Notes: generated by a model not told the origin, from the letters alone. A stretch of 64,000 bases of DNA from Chloroflexota bacterium (GCA_028874075.1 JAPPLU010000049.1:186412-250411); one strand, 5' to 3'; positions 44,234-54,414 are shown, counted from the first letter of the stretch. Translations and numbers: made by a program.

Positions 44234-45220
44234 TTAATAGGCGGCCAGATTGCGCAGGGCTTCGGTGATCTTCTGGGTGCTCGGCATATAGGCGTCTTCC
44301 AGGGTCTGGGCGAAGGGCATGGTGGGCACGTCAGGGCCGCAGACCCGGGCCACCGGGGCATCGAGATAATCGAAGGCCTGGTCGGCGGCCAGGGCGGCAA
44401 TCTCGGAACCTACGCCGCCGGTAATGTTGTCCTCGTGAACGACCAGCAGCTTGCCCGTCTTCTTTACCGACTCCAGCACGGTCTCTGTGTCCAATGGTTT
44501 GAGAGTACGCAGGTCCACCACCTCTACGTCGGCAACTCCCTCGGCGGCCAGTTGTTCGGCCGCTTCCAGGCAGTAGTGGACCATCAAACCGTAGCTGACC
44601 ACGGTGATGTTCTGGCCCGGGCGTTTCACCTCGGCCTCGCCTATGGGCAATACATACTCTTCTTCAGGCACGTCGCCCCGCACCAGGCGGTAAGTCTTCT
44701 TGTGCTCGAGGAACACCACCGGGTTGTTGTCGCGGATGGCGGACTTGAGCAGGCCCTTGGCGTCGTATGGCGTGCAGGGGGCGACCACCTTCAAGCCGGG
44801 CGTGTGGAAGAAGTAGGCTTCTACATTCTGGGAATGGAACAGGCCGCCCCGGATACCACCGCCATAGGGGATGCGGATGGTAACGGGGGCGTTGACGCTG
44901 CCGTTGGTGCCGTAGCAAACCCGGGCCGCCTCGCCGATAAGCTGGTTGACGGCGGGCCAGAGGAAATCGGCGAACTCCACTTCGGGAATTGGGCGCATCC
45001 CCCGGAAGGAGGCGCCCAGCGCTATGCCCATAATGGAGGCTTCGGCCAGAGGCATATCTATGACCCGCTCCGGACCGAACTCCTCGATGAAGCCCTGGGT
45101 GGCCAGGAAGACGCCGCCGCGCCAGCCCACGTCCTCGCCCAGGACGAAGACCCGCTCGTCGCGCTGCATCTCCTCACGCATGGCTTCCCGCACGGCTTCT
45201 ATTACACTTTTTACGGCCAT
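44234..45220 (-). CDS. 2-oxoacid dehydrogenase E1 beta subunit
   Basis: A 328-residue thiamine-diphosphate enzyme subunit. It begins MAVKSVIEAVREAMREEMQR and has the family segments FVLGEDVGWRGGVF, DMPLAEASIMGIALGASFRG, RIPYGGGIRGGLFHSQNVEA and LLVVHEDNITGGVGSEIAAL. With the alpha subunit it decarboxylates 2-oxoacids and acylates the lipoyl group of E2. It lies between the alpha and E2 genes, as usual for branched-chain-type complexes. Confidence 0.92.
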   Translation of the reverse strand: MAVKSVIEAVREAMREEMQRDERVFVLGEDVGWRGGVFLATQGFIEEFGPERVIDMPLAEASIMGIALGASFRGMRPIPEVEFADFLWPAVNQLIGEAARVCYGTNGSVNAPVTIRIPYGGGIRGGLFHSQNVEAYFFHTPGLKVVAPCTPYDAKGLLKSAIRDNNPVVFLEHKKTYRLVRGDVPEEEYVLPIGEAEVKRPGQNITVVSYGLMVHYCLEAAEQLAAEGVADVEVVDLRTLKPLDTETVLESVKKTGKLLVVHEDNITGGVGSEIAALAADQAFDYLDAPVARVCGPDVPTMPFAQTLEDAYMPSTQKITEALRNLAAY

Positions 45221-45272
45221 TGGTCTTCCTTATTCGTTTTTTCCACAGAGGATTCGAAGCTTTACCAATGAA

Positions 45273-46325
45273 TTAAGGCGCATAAACGTTCTCGTGCAGG
45301 TTTGACGCGTCTGGAGGCTGTGCGGCGTCGGCGAAATCGGTGGCTTCGTTGACGGCCCGACGAGCCTCGGCCCGGATTTCCTCCTCCTGCTCCTCCGTAA
45401 GGTAACCCTGCTCCAGCATAAAGTTGCCGAAGGAGACTACCGGGTCCCGCTCCCGGACCGCTTCTATCTCCTCCCTGGGGCGGTAACGGGAGTCATCGTC
45501 GTCGGTAGTGTGGGGCATCAGGCGTTCCAGCTTCATTTCCAGAAGCACCGGTCCTTCCCGGCGAGCGTGAGGAATAGCCTCTCGGCAAGCCTCGTAAGAG
45601 GCCAAAAGGTCCAGGCCGTCCACGATGATGCCGGGGAAGCCGTAGCCCTCCGCCCGATTGGCCACATCGCCGATGGCCATCTGCATGCGCTGGGGCACGG
45701 AAATAGCGTAGCCGTTGTTCTCGCAGATGAAAATAACGGGCAGCCTGTGGACGCCGGCGAAGTTCATGGCCTCGTGGGTTTCGCCCTGGCTGGAGGCACC
45801 ATCGCCAAAATACACGAAAATTACCTGGTCGTCTCCCTGCATCTTGCAGCCTAGGGCATACCCCACGGAATGGGTCAACTGCGCCGCCACAACGTTGGAA
45901 GTTTGGATGACGTTATGCGCCAGGTCGGCGCCCTGCAGGGGAAACTGGCGGGCGTTGCTGTATGGGTCTCCCTCCTTGCCCATGAACGAAAGCATCACCT
46001 GGGTGGGAGTCAGACCGGCTCCCATCTTAATGGAAAGGTCGCGATAGTAGGGGAAGTGGAAGCAGTTGCCGTCCTTCTCGGCAGCCAGAAGGGCCCCCAA
46101 CTGGGCTGCCTCGTGGCCCTGGCCGGAGGCGGCGATGGGCACCTTCCCCTGGCGGTTCATCATCCAGATTCGCTCGTCGATGGTGCGAATGGTTATCATC
46201 CGGCGGTAGTAGTCAACCAGGTCCTCGGGCGCGATGCCCTGGGGCAGCGGCCTGGAAAAACCGGCCGCTATTTCTTCAAGGGGGCCGTCAGCCTGGCCGT
46301 CGGTCTGGTTGGTAAGCTGTGTCAT
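45273..46325 (-). CDS. 2-oxoacid dehydrogenase E1 alpha subunit
   Basis: A 350-residue subunit that binds thiamine diphosphate through the motif GDG (174-176, FGDGASSQGETHEAM) to NN (203-204, FICENNGYAIS). It pairs with the beta subunit encoded next. The ATG at 46325 (MTQLTNQTDG) has GGAGG six bases upstream; an ATG 28 codons earlier gives an unlikely extra segment. It is the first gene of the operon. YRDLSIKMGAGLTPTQVMLS is typical of branched-chain-type E1. Confidence 0.92.
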   Translation of the reverse strand: MTQLTNQTDGQADGPLEEIAAGFSRPLPQGIAPEDLVDYYRRMITIRTIDERIWMMNRQGKVPIAASGQGHEAAQLGALLAAEKDGNCFHFPYYRDLSIKMGAGLTPTQVMLSFMGKEGDPYSNARQFPLQGADLAHNVIQTSNVVAAQLTHSVGYALGCKMQGDDQVIFVYFGDGASSQGETHEAMNFAGVHRLPVIFICENNGYAISVPQRMQMAIGDVANRAEGYGFPGIIVDGLDLLASYEACREAIPHARREGPVLLEMKLERLMPHTTDDDDSRYRPREEIEAVRERDPVVSFGNFMLEQGYLTEEQEEEIRAEARRAVNEATDFADAAQPPDASNLHENVYAP

Positions 46326-47196
46326 GGTTTCCTCCGGCGATTGAACCGGGCTGTGATAAGACCAAACGTGCGTGCAAGGGAGGTCGGGGTGGAGTGTGTT
46401 GTGAGGCAATTATATATGCTGGGGTGTGGGTGGGCAAACGTACTCAGGAGCCATTAGGTTTCATTGATCCGACCTTCGGTATGCTAATCGCCAATGGCTG
46501 GCGCTTTGCGTGGAAGCGACGAGCGCGCCGTTTCCGAGGCTCCATACATCAGTAAGCAGCAGGAATAACACCATTGCAGAGTCCAGCCCAGTAGCCAACC
46601 AGCGGATCCGTCGCGGCTTCTTCACTTAACACCAGCCTTGACCTGGTCAGAGGGGTGGCTGCACTTGGCATCCTTGTGGGACAGGAGGAACGGGAACTGG
46701 ATTAAGCCCCGCCTCTGCTCAGTGGGTCGCATGGTTTTCACCAATTACCTGGCCCAGAGCGTATGGGGGTGCCGGTTCTGACCGTTGCACTAGCGGAGGT
46801 AAGTGTAGGCCGCAGCATGCTGTTGATATTCTTCGTTGGGGTTCGGGCGGCGCAATTCCGGTGGTCCCATGCCTGGCTTAGCCGATTCCGGTTTGGCCCA
46901 GCGGAGTGGCTGTGGCCGGTGGCAACCTACTGCCGGTGGCAACCCCTGCTGCGGTCATAAGCGGCGACTTTCCCCAACGGATGCAAATCAGGCACAAGCC
47001 CAGGGAATATAAGGGCAAGAGGGCTCTCCCACCGTTGCGTATGGAGCATGCTGAAGCCGCTCTTCACGCCTGCAATTGCCAATCCATACCCTTGACACCC
47101 CCTAAAGACTGTGATAATTTTCACTAGGTTTGCCGACCGGGGGGTATTTGGATACGTCCCGGAATCCATCGAGGGTATATTTTCAAGGCAGGACTG
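46326..47196. other. Intergenic region upstream of the complex III operon
   Basis: About 870 bases without a supported gene; open frames are short and compositionally random. It holds a short direct repeat GCCGGTGGCAACC (two copies at about 46917-46945) and the promoter near 47092. The operon start and the divergent E1-alpha gene share this space. Confidence 0.5.
47092..47120 (+). promoter_or_regulatory. Promoter of the alternative complex III operon
   Basis: TTGACA (47092-47097) is followed by GATAATTT (47113-47120). The -10 box can be read as GATAAT or TAATTT with a 15-17-base spacer, the former preceded by TGT. The first operon gene starts about 80 bases downstream. Confidence 0.5.
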
Positions 47197-47493
47197 ATGG
47201 GCGATCCGAGCGCGCTTAGCAACATCGACTGGGTCAACATCTCCAATTGGCTCACCATGTACTGGATTGCCTTCCCCCTGGTTATCATCACCGCCTTCAC
47301 CCTGATGATTGCCCACGCCTTCATCCCTTCCGCCGTTCAGACCGGACATCTGCCCCAGGGCTTTCGCCGTTTGGTGTGGCCCTTGACCGTGTTTGCGGTG
47401 GCCGTGTGGGTGGTGGCATGGATTTTGTGGATTTCGGCAATAACCCTGGGATTCGATATGTTAGGTAACATATTCGATAATTTCATAGTCTAG
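47197..47493 (+). CDS. Small two-helix membrane protein at head of complex III operon
   Basis: A 98-residue protein (MGDPSALSNIDWVNISNWLT start) with two hydrophobic helices: WIAFPLVIITAFTLMIAHAF and LTVFAVAVWVVAWILWISAI. AGGACTG precedes the ATG. It contains no heme or metal motif. Its position right after the promoter and before the heme protein suggests an accessory subunit or assembly factor of the complex; I recognise no named family. Confidence 0.75.
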   Translation: MGDPSALSNIDWVNISNWLTMYWIAFPLVIITAFTLMIAHAFIPSAVQTGHLPQGFRRLVWPLTVFAVAVWVVAWILWISAITLGFDMLGNIFDNFIV

Positions 47494-47496
47494 AAG

Positions 47497-47525
47497 GGAA
47501 AGCGTCCTTACTGGGCTCGCTTTCC
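47497..47525 (+). terminator. Possible attenuator hairpin
   Basis: GGAAAGCG (47497-47504) and CGCTTTCC (47518-47525) pair perfectly across a 13-base loop, just after the small membrane gene and before actA. With no U tract it may be an RNA-processing or attenuation site. Confidence 0.45.
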
Positions 47526-47620
47526 AGCTTCAGGAAAATTGCAGGTTCTCCAGCGCAGGCTGGAACACGCCGGGTCTGCGGTCCGGCCGGATACTAAGAG
47601 ATAGGCAGGTTTTGGCGCCG

Positions 47621-48283
47621 ATGAGGCCAAGCGCAAACATCATCCCACTGGCCGTTGTTGGATTGGTCGTCACCGGCATCGTTGGGTTCCTGGTAGCAAT
47701 TCTCTTTATTTCCTGGTTTTCCAACCCGCCTTTCGGCCTGGGCAATGCCCCGGCCCAGCCCATCGACTTCCCCCACACCGTCCACGCCGGTTCCGTAGAA
47801 GAGGGCGGCGTGGGTATTTCCTGTGAGTTCTGCCACCGCAATGTTACCGAAGGCGCGGCAGCCACGGTGCCGGCAGTGGAACAGTGTGTTTTCTGCCACC
47901 AGCAGATCAACCCCGAAAACCTGATGGCCTCTTCCAGCGCGGACCAGGAGCAGATGCAGCTGGTGGTGGACAAGTTCAACGACAACGACCCCATCAACTG
48001 GGAACGGGTACACCGGATTCCAGACCACGTAAGGTTCGTTCACGAGGCCCACATCCGGTTCCTGACCGAGGGTGAGGCTCGCACGGTGGCCATGCCCATT
48101 GGCGACGGGCAGCCCCGGCAGCTGCCACTGACAACCCAGCAGGCCTGTTCCGTCTGTCACGGCGACGTTGCCGCCATGACGGAAGTCCAGCCCACGCCTG
48201 GCCAGTCCCTTAAGATGGGCACCTGCGTGGACTGCCACCGGGAACTTAACGTAGGCACCGACTGTACCATTTGTCACAAGTAG
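47621..48283 (+). CDS. actA: Alternative complex III pentaheme cytochrome subunit
   Basis: A 220-residue protein with one N-terminal membrane anchor (IPLAVVGLVVTGIVGFLVAI) and five CxxCH heme sites: CEFCH, CVFCH, CSVCH, CVDCH and CTICH. The five-heme count and anchor match ActA of alternative complex III, which passes quinol electrons outward to periplasmic acceptors. The ATG at 47621 (MRPSANII) is preferred; a TTG three codons upstream is possible. It is followed by the molybdopterin-family and iron-sulfur subunits. Confidence 0.9.
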   Translation: MRPSANIIPLAVVGLVVTGIVGFLVAILFISWFSNPPFGLGNAPAQPIDFPHTVHAGSVEEGGVGISCEFCHRNVTEGAAATVPAVEQCVFCHQQINPENLMASSSADQEQMQLVVDKFNDNDPINWERVHRIPDHVRFVHEAHIRFLTEGEARTVAMPIGDGQPRQLPLTTQQACSVCHGDVAAMTEVQPTPGQSLKMGTCVDCHRELNVGTDCTICHK

Positions 48284-48349
48284 GCTGTAACGACTCTACC
48301 GGCGCGAGCCAGTACGGGCGCAAGCCAATCTGAGCAAAGGCATCAACGT

Positions 48350-50650
48350 ATGAAACTGACACGGCGCAACTTCCTGGCCTGGGCAGGCCTCTCCGCCATC
48401 GGAGCGGTAGCTTGTGACGTAATCCAGGACGAGGAACTGAGCCTCCAAAGCCCCCGCTCACTGCCGGAGGATCTGGTAAAGGGGAGGGACAACTGGTATG
48501 CCACCCTGGGCCGGCAGGCCACTGATGGGGAGGGCGTCATTGTCCGGGTTATGGAGGGACGCGCCAAAAAGATACAAGGTAACCCCAAATACCCGGTGAA
48601 CCAGGGTAAGCAGAGCGTACGTTCCGAGGTTGGTCTCCAAACCCTGTACCACCCGGACCGTCTCTCCGGACCTATGCTCCGCACCGGACCCCGCGGTTCC
48701 GGCCAATACCGCTCCATCCAGTGGGAGCCTGAGGCGCTGGACATTCTCCGGCGGGAGCTGCGGGCCAACAGCCAGGGCATGGTTTTGATTACCGAACCCC
48801 TGCGCGGAACCCTGGGAATGATCGCCGACCGGTTTACATCGTCTCTGGGTGGAAGGCACTTGGGCTTTGAGGCGCTGGATGATACCACCTACCGCTCCGC
48901 TATCAAGCGTGTGTTCGACCAGGACCGCCTGCCCGATTTTGACATTGGCAACGCCAACTACGTTATTTCCTTTGGCGCCGACTTTCTTTCCACCTGGAAG
49001 GGTTCCACGCGCCTGGCCACGGCCTACGGCGAGTTCCGCCAGGGCAACCGGCGGCAGACCCAGGGGAGCCGGGGTTACCTGGTGCATGTTGACCCCCGCT
49101 TCTCCCTGACGGCGGCCAATGCCGACGAATGGCTGCCCATTCGCCCGGGAATGGAGGGATACCTGGCCCTGAGCCTGGCCTACGTGATTATCAGCGAAGG
49201 AATGCAGGCTGAGGGCGTGGACGTGGATGCCCTGACCAACGGGCAGGGCGCGGCGGCCTTGGCGGCCTTTGCGCCGGAACAGATCGCCGCGCGGCTTGGC
49301 ATTCCCGAACAACTTCATGAAGGCAAGTCGGCTGCAGAGAAGATTCGCGACCTGGCCAACAACTTTTCCCACCACGGTCCTGCTATTGCCCTGGGTGGCG
49401 ATAGCGCGGGAGCGCACACCAACGGCCAGTTCAACCTGATGGCCATCTACGCCCTCAATTACCTGGTTGGCAGTTTGGGCAGCGGCGGTGGCGTTAGGTT
49501 CAACCCGGGCAGTCCTCTGGCAATGCTGCCGGATGCCGCAAGGATGGGCAGCACGGCGGACTGGGCCACGGTAGCTAGTGATATACGCAGCGGGGTGACT
49601 CGTCTGGTGCTGGTGCACGACGCCAACCCGGTCCACGGCCTTCCCGATGCCGTGGGATTCCAGAGCGCTGTGAGTGTTGGTGACCCGTTTGTCGTCAGTT
49701 TCTCTTCATTTATGGATGAGACTACCATAATGGCCGACCTAATACTGCCGGACCGGAATTTCCTGGAGGATTGGGGCGATGATGTGCCCGAGCCGGGCCC
49801 GGGGTATGAAGTAATCGGTATGCAGCAGCCGGTGGTCAATCCTCTCAGTGACCTGGACCCCCGCAGTTTCGGCGACATCCTGCTGAGTATGGCCCAGGAA
49901 ATGGGTCAGGAAAGTGAACTGCCGTTTGCCAATGTTGAAGCAGCGTTGAAGGCCTGCGTGGAGGGCCTGTATGCCACCGGCCGGGGCACGTCCGGCGAGG
50001 CTGGTTCCGCCGACGAACTCTGGAACCTAATGCTTCGGCAGGGTGGATGGTGGGATGAGTCGACCAGTGGCCCGACACCTTCAGCTCCTAACGGACTTTT
50101 GAGCGACATTGCAGCCCAGGGCAGGGAACCGGGTTATGCTGGCAGCGGCGATTTTTACCTGCTGCCCTTCTCCCACAATACATTGCTGGACGGACGGCAC
50201 GCCCATATTCCCTGGATGCAGGGACTGCCGGACCCGGTCACCACGGTAACGTGGCAGACCTGGGTGGAGCTGAACTCCCATACCGCCGAGGCAATGGGTT
50301 TGCGCGAGGGCGACGTTGTCAGCGTGGGCACGGATGCCGGAAGTATTACCGGCGTCCTGTATCCCAACCCGGCTCTGCCGCCAAACGTGGTGGCGGTGCC
50401 GCTGGGTCAGGGAAGGACTTCAGGTTCCGATTACGCCACTGGCGGGGACCCGCGGGAAAGCTCCAATGTGCTGGACATCCTGTCGGCAAGCCACCTGACG
50501 GAAAACGGAACATTGGCCTGGGCGGGCCATCGAGCAAGTGTCAGGGCCACCGGCGCCAGCTTGAAGGTAGCCAAGTTTGAGGGTATCTTCCCCGCGAGGG
50601 AGATAGGGCACACCGCCGGTGAAGCGGTTATCAGGGTAACGAACCATTAG
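48350..50650 (+). CDS. actB: Alternative complex III, molybdopterin-oxidoreductase-like subunit
   Basis: A 766-residue protein with a twin-arginine signal and lipobox (KLTRRNFLAWAGLSAIGAVAC), so it is exported folded and lipid-anchored. The body is of the molybdopterin oxidoreductase family (NYVISFGADFLSTWKGSTR, VHDANPVHGLPDAVGFQ, DLILPDRNFLEDWGDDVPEP), but in ActB the molybdenum cofactor is absent. In well-studied complexes this domain is fused to the iron-sulfur domain; here the fusion is split and the second half is the next gene. It forms the periplasmic part of the complex together with that protein. Confidence 0.9.
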   Translation: MKLTRRNFLAWAGLSAIGAVACDVIQDEELSLQSPRSLPEDLVKGRDNWYATLGRQATDGEGVIVRVMEGRAKKIQGNPKYPVNQGKQSVRSEVGLQTLYHPDRLSGPMLRTGPRGSGQYRSIQWEPEALDILRRELRANSQGMVLITEPLRGTLGMIADRFTSSLGGRHLGFEALDDTTYRSAIKRVFDQDRLPDFDIGNANYVISFGADFLSTWKGSTRLATAYGEFRQGNRRQTQGSRGYLVHVDPRFSLTAANADEWLPIRPGMEGYLALSLAYVIISEGMQAEGVDVDALTNGQGAAALAAFAPEQIAARLGIPEQLHEGKSAAEKIRDLANNFSHHGPAIALGGDSAGAHTNGQFNLMAIYALNYLVGSLGSGGGVRFNPGSPLAMLPDAARMGSTADWATVASDIRSGVTRLVLVHDANPVHGLPDAVGFQSAVSVGDPFVVSFSSFMDETTIMADLILPDRNFLEDWGDDVPEPGPGYEVIGMQQPVVNPLSDLDPRSFGDILLSMAQEMGQESELPFANVEAALKACVEGLYATGRGTSGEAGSADELWNLMLRQGGWWDESTSGPTPSAPNGLLSDIAAQGREPGYAGSGDFYLLPFSHNTLLDGRHAHIPWMQGLPDPVTTVTWQTWVELNSHTAEAMGLREGDVVSVGTDAGSITGVLYPNPALPPNVVAVPLGQGRTSGSDYATGGDPRESSNVLDILSASHLTENGTLAWAGHRASVRATGASLKVAKFEGIFPAREIGHTAGEAVIRVTNH

Positions 50651-50719
50651 GCCGGTCTTTTCAGAGATCAGCTATAGGGAAACGCACCGGGTCTTGCTGG
50701 GCCCGCAACGGATTGAAGA

Positions 50720-51511
50720 ATGGTTACAAGCCGAATTGATCATAAATGGGGAATGGTGGTCGACCTGGACCGCTGCAACGGCTGCCAGGCCTGCGTAATT
50801 GCCTGCCAGGTGGAAAATAACATCCCCATTAACGATAAGAACGCCTTTCTCCAGAACCGGGCCTATGAGTGGATTCGGGTGGAACGGTACTGGGAAGGGG
50901 AATACCCCAACATCAAGGCCCGTTTTATACCGGTGATGTGCCAGCACTGCCAGGACGCTCCCTGTGAGCCCGTCTGCCCGGTGTTTGCAACTTACCACAA
51001 CGACGAGGGCCTGAACGTCCAGATTTACAACCGCTGTGTGGGCACCAGGTATTGCATCAACAACTGTCCCTACCAGGTGCGGTTCTTCAACTACTGGCAC
51101 CCCAACTGGCCGGAGCGAATGCAGAACCAGCTTAACCCCGACGTAACCGTCAGGACCCGGGGTATCACAGAAAAATGCACCTTTTGCATCCAGCGCATCC
51201 GCCGGGGTCAACTCCAGGTGGAACGGCGGGGTGGCGGTGAGTTGAACGACGCCACGTTGAAGTCGGGGAACCACATGCCAGCCTGTGTCCAGGCATGCCC
51301 CACCAACGCCCTAACTTTCGGCGACCAGAACGACGTTCACAGTCCGGTACAACCCTACTTCGAGGACGTTAACCGGTACAACATTCACCACGAGAAGGAA
51401 CGCAAGACGCGCGGCTACCGCGTGCTGGAAGAAATGAACACCAGGCCCAACGTGATTTACCTGAAGAAGGTTGATCCCAACCTGGATAGCAGTGGCGGGC
51501 ATCATGGCTAG
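50720..51511 (+). CDS. Alternative complex III, iron-sulfur subunit (split ActB half)
   Basis: A 263-residue ferredoxin-type protein with four cysteine groups: CNGCQACVIAC, CQHCQDAPCEPVC, CVGTRYCINNC, and CTFC with CVQAC, enough for three [4Fe-4S] and one [3Fe-4S] or similar set. It matches the C-terminal half of fused ActB and NrfC/HybA-type proteins. It lacks its own signal, as expected for a protein exported with its Tat-carrying partner. It overlaps the next gene by eight bases. Confidence 0.9.
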   Translation: MVTSRIDHKWGMVVDLDRCNGCQACVIACQVENNIPINDKNAFLQNRAYEWIRVERYWEGEYPNIKARFIPVMCQHCQDAPCEPVCPVFATYHNDEGLNVQIYNRCVGTRYCINNCPYQVRFFNYWHPNWPERMQNQLNPDVTVRTRGITEKCTFCIQRIRRGQLQVERRGGGELNDATLKSGNHMPACVQACPTNALTFGDQNDVHSPVQPYFEDVNRYNIHHEKERKTRGYRVLEEMNTRPNVIYLKKVDPNLDSSGGHHG

Positions 51512-52931
51512 CAGCGTTGAACATCAAACTGGGGGCCACGGCCACCACGCGGGGATGTGGGTCTTTCCCAGGAAAGAGAACATTGCTCCCGACGTGGCAG
51601 GCAAGACCTTTTCCATGCCTTCGGGATACAAACTCGCCCTGGGTATCGCCTTTATCCTGGCGGTGCTGGGTGTAGTCGGCTTTTTCATCCGCGCGACTTC
51701 CGACGGGTTCGGCAGCCCCGGGCCGTGGGGTTACTACGCCGGGATTTTTTCCTTTGTCTTCATGGTTACTGGAGCGGCGCCCCTGGTGGCCTGCGCATTC
51801 CGGTTCACCAAGAGCCACTGGCGGCGGCCCCTGTCCCGGGTTTCGGAGCTGTTCGCCATCATGGGCGTGGTCAACATTTTCCTGTTTATACCGCTACTCC
51901 TGGCGATGCCGTCCATCAAGAATCCGGAAGTTCAAGGCACGGACCTTGAGGTGCGCCGCACGCTGTGGTTTGAGGTTCCTATTGGTGCGCCCTATACATG
52001 GGACATTCTGTGCTTCGTTGGGCTGGCCCTGTGCAGTATGGCCATTCTTTGGCTGTCGGCAGTTCCCGACATGGCCCAGGCCCGGGCTACGGCAACCGGC
52101 TTCCGCCGGAGCCTGTACAACGGCTTGTCCGGCTGGTGGTACGGGACCAAGCGGCAATGGAACCACCAGAAGGCCGGCCTGGCCCTGCTGGGCGCCTTCT
52201 ACTTTATGCTGTTGATTTTCGTGCAGTTTATTTTCATCACCGAGTTTGCCATGAGCATGGTGCCCTTCTGGAAGGACTCGGTACTGCCGCCCATGTACAC
52301 GGTGATGAGCTTCCAATCTGCCCTGAGCATGATCCTGATAGTAATGTTCATCATGCGGCGATGGGGCGGCTACGAGGGCTACATTGGCAAGGCGCCCTTC
52401 TGGTCGGCCAGCAAGATCCTGCTGGGCCTGACCCTGCTTTGGACATACCACTTGTTCGCTTTCTTTGTTACCTACTGGTATGGGCGGCTGGAAGTGGAAC
52501 AGAACATCCTGAAGTACGTATTCGTGCAGCCTTACCTGATAGTTTTCCTGGCTAATATGCTGTTCAGCTTCCTGGTTCCCTTCGCGCTGCTTATCTGGAA
52601 TCCGCTGCGCCGTAGCGCATGGGGGCCGCCCCTGGCAGGTCTTGCCGCGCTGGTGGGTGCGTTCCTGTTCAACATGCGGACCTTTGCGGCTGCCTTTAAC
52701 ACCGGTAATCATTATGAATTCTCGCTGTCCCATGTTCCCGCCGCAGTTTGGCCCGATATCTGGGATATCTTCATTATTCTGGGCGGGCTGGGCATAGCGG
52801 CTTTGGTGTACTTGTTGTCGGCCAAACTGTTGCCGTTGATTTCAATTTGGGAAGTCAAGGAAGGGACCTTGTACCAGAAGATGGGCACCCTGATGAAGGG
52901 CGAATATCTGGTGCTGGCCAAGCCGGAATAA
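51504..52931 (+). CDS. actC: Alternative complex III, NrfD-like membrane subunit ActC
   Basis: A 475-residue integral membrane protein with about ten helices, of the NrfD/PsrC family that binds quinol and may move protons. Start MASSVEHQTGGHGHHAGM at 51504, overlapping the iron-sulfur gene. Its N-terminal tail is His/Gly-rich. Family segments include FVMVTGAAPLVACAFRF, KDSVLPPMYTVMSFQSALSM and LTLLWTYHLFAFFVTYWYG. The following NrfD-like gene is its partner. Confidence 0.88.
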   Translation: MASSVEHQTGGHGHHAGMWVFPRKENIAPDVAGKTFSMPSGYKLALGIAFILAVLGVVGFFIRATSDGFGSPGPWGYYAGIFSFVFMVTGAAPLVACAFRFTKSHWRRPLSRVSELFAIMGVVNIFLFIPLLLAMPSIKNPEVQGTDLEVRRTLWFEVPIGAPYTWDILCFVGLALCSMAILWLSAVPDMAQARATATGFRRSLYNGLSGWWYGTKRQWNHQKAGLALLGAFYFMLLIFVQFIFITEFAMSMVPFWKDSVLPPMYTVMSFQSALSMILIVMFIMRRWGGYEGYIGKAPFWSASKILLGLTLLWTYHLFAFFVTYWYGRLEVEQNILKYVFVQPYLIVFLANMLFSFLVPFALLIWNPLRRSAWGPPLAGLAALVGAFLFNMRTFAAAFNTGNHYEFSLSHVPAAVWPDIWDIFIILGGLGIAALVYLLSAKLLPLISIWEVKEGTLYQKMGTLMKGEYLVLAKPE

Positions 52932-53037
52932 GCGTTAATAGTTTTCCATTCAGACAAGGAATGACGGGGAGTGCCCCGTCCGCGGGGTCGGAGAAACGGC
53001 CCCGTATCCCAGCAAAGGAAGGAAAGCAGGAGCTTCC

Positions 53038-54414
53038 ATGCAGGAAGGCAGAGTCCTAAGTACAAGAGAAGTAAACCGGGATTTGCTCCGGTCAATACTG
53101 GACACGCCCCGGTGGTTTTGGCCGGTGGTCACTGTCCTGGGACTGATCCTGCTCATAGCGGCCATTGCCGTGGGGATAATGGTGAACCGGGGCCTTGGCG
53201 TAACCGGTCTGAATCGCCCGGTTGCGTGGGGCTTCTTCATCACCAACTTCGTGTTCTGGATCGGCATCAGTCACGCGGGCGTAATGCTTTCGGCCATTCT
53301 GCGTCTTGCGAAGGCAGAGTGGCGCAGGCCCGCCACTCGTGCCGCCGAGGTATTGACCCTGTTCTCCCTGATGACGGCCATGGTCATGCCCATTGTGCAT
53401 ACCGGGCGGCCCTGGCGTATCCTCTACTGGGTGTTCCCCTACGACTTTGCCCGCGGCATCTGGCCCAACATCCGGACGCCGCTGGTGTGGGACCCCAGCG
53501 CAATTCTGACTTACCTGACGTCGAGTACTCTGTTCGTAGCTATTGCGTTGATACCCGACTTTGCGGTTCTGCGCGACCATACTACTGGCATCGCCCATCG
53601 GGTTTACAGTGTCCTGGCCATGGGCTGGGAAGGCAACGCCCGACAGTGGAAGCTGCAGATTGTGGCCGGCGTGCTGCTGTCCGCATTGATCCTGCCTGTT
53701 TTCGTGTCGGTCCATAGTATCGTGTCATGGGACTTCGGTATGGCGGTGGCGGTGAAATCATGGCATTCCACTGTGTTCGCGCCCTACTTCGTGGTGGGCG
53801 CGGTCCACTCCGGCGTGTCGGCGGTGGCCTTTGCGTTGATCCTGCTCCGCTGGTGCTACGGCTGGCAGGACTATATCCGCCACGAGCATATTGACGCACT
53901 GGGTCGGCTGCTTATCGTGGTTGCCACAGGCTGGTTCTACTTCCTGGTAATGGAAATTCTGTTTGGTATGTACGGGCGTGAAGCCGACGAGCTGATGGTC
54001 AGGCAGACCCAGTTCACCTACTGGCCCTACAACTTCTGGTTCATCCTGTTTGTGATCACCACTTACTTCATACCGGTGGCCCTGTGGTTGAGCCGGGCGT
54101 GGCGGCGGAATTTGTGGATAATGTCCATCGCCTGTATCTCGGTGAACGTCGGCATGTGGCTGGAACGTTTCCTGATTATCGTACCGGGCCTGATCAACAA
54201 GCAGTTGTTTACCTTCGTGTGGGCAGACTACCGGCCTAGCATCTTCGAGTACATCATCATCGGTTCCACCTTCGCCTTGGTTACCATGCTGATGCTGCTG
54301 TTCAGCCGGGTGTTCCCGCTGGTGCCCCTGTATGACGTGAAGGAAGGGGACGTTCTGAAGACCCAGGTGCAGATCGGCCGCCGGACGGTTCCGGCAACCT
54401 TCAGAGAAGACTAA
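53038..54414 (+). CDS. actF: Alternative complex III, second NrfD-like membrane subunit (ActF-like)
   Basis: A 458-residue membrane protein with about ten helices, paralogous to ActC. The ATG has GCAGGAG six bases upstream. Segments such as FFITNFVFWIGISHAGVMLS, MAMVMPIVHTGRPWRILYW and HSTVFAPYFVVGAVHSGVSA are typical of the NrfD/PsrC fold. Alternative complex III contains two such proteins, C and F. Its place before the DUF3341 gene differs from the usual C-D-E-F order, so the naming as ActF rests on the count, not on order. Confidence 0.82.
   Translation: MQEGRVLSTREVNRDLLRSILDTPRWFWPVVTVLGLILLIAAIAVGIMVNRGLGVTGLNRPVAWGFFITNFVFWIGISHAGVMLSAILRLAKAEWRRPATRAAEVLTLFSLMTAMVMPIVHTGRPWRILYWVFPYDFARGIWPNIRTPLVWDPSAILTYLTSSTLFVAIALIPDFAVLRDHTTGIAHRVYSVLAMGWEGNARQWKLQIVAGVLLSALILPVFVSVHSIVSWDFGMAVAVKSWHSTVFAPYFVVGAVHSGVSAVAFALILLRWCYGWQDYIRHEHIDALGRLLIVVATGWFYFLVMEILFGMYGREADELMVRQTQFTYWPYNFWFILFVITTYFIPVALWLSRAWRRNLWIMSIACISVNVGMWLERFLIIVPGLINKQLFTFVWADYRPSIFEYIIIGSTFALVTMLMLLFSRVFPLVPLYDVKEGDVLKTQVQIGRRTVPATFRED

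Noticed and set aside
46763..47127. Short plus-strand open frames upstream of the act operon
   Set aside because: They cover a direct repeat and the promoter and have random composition.
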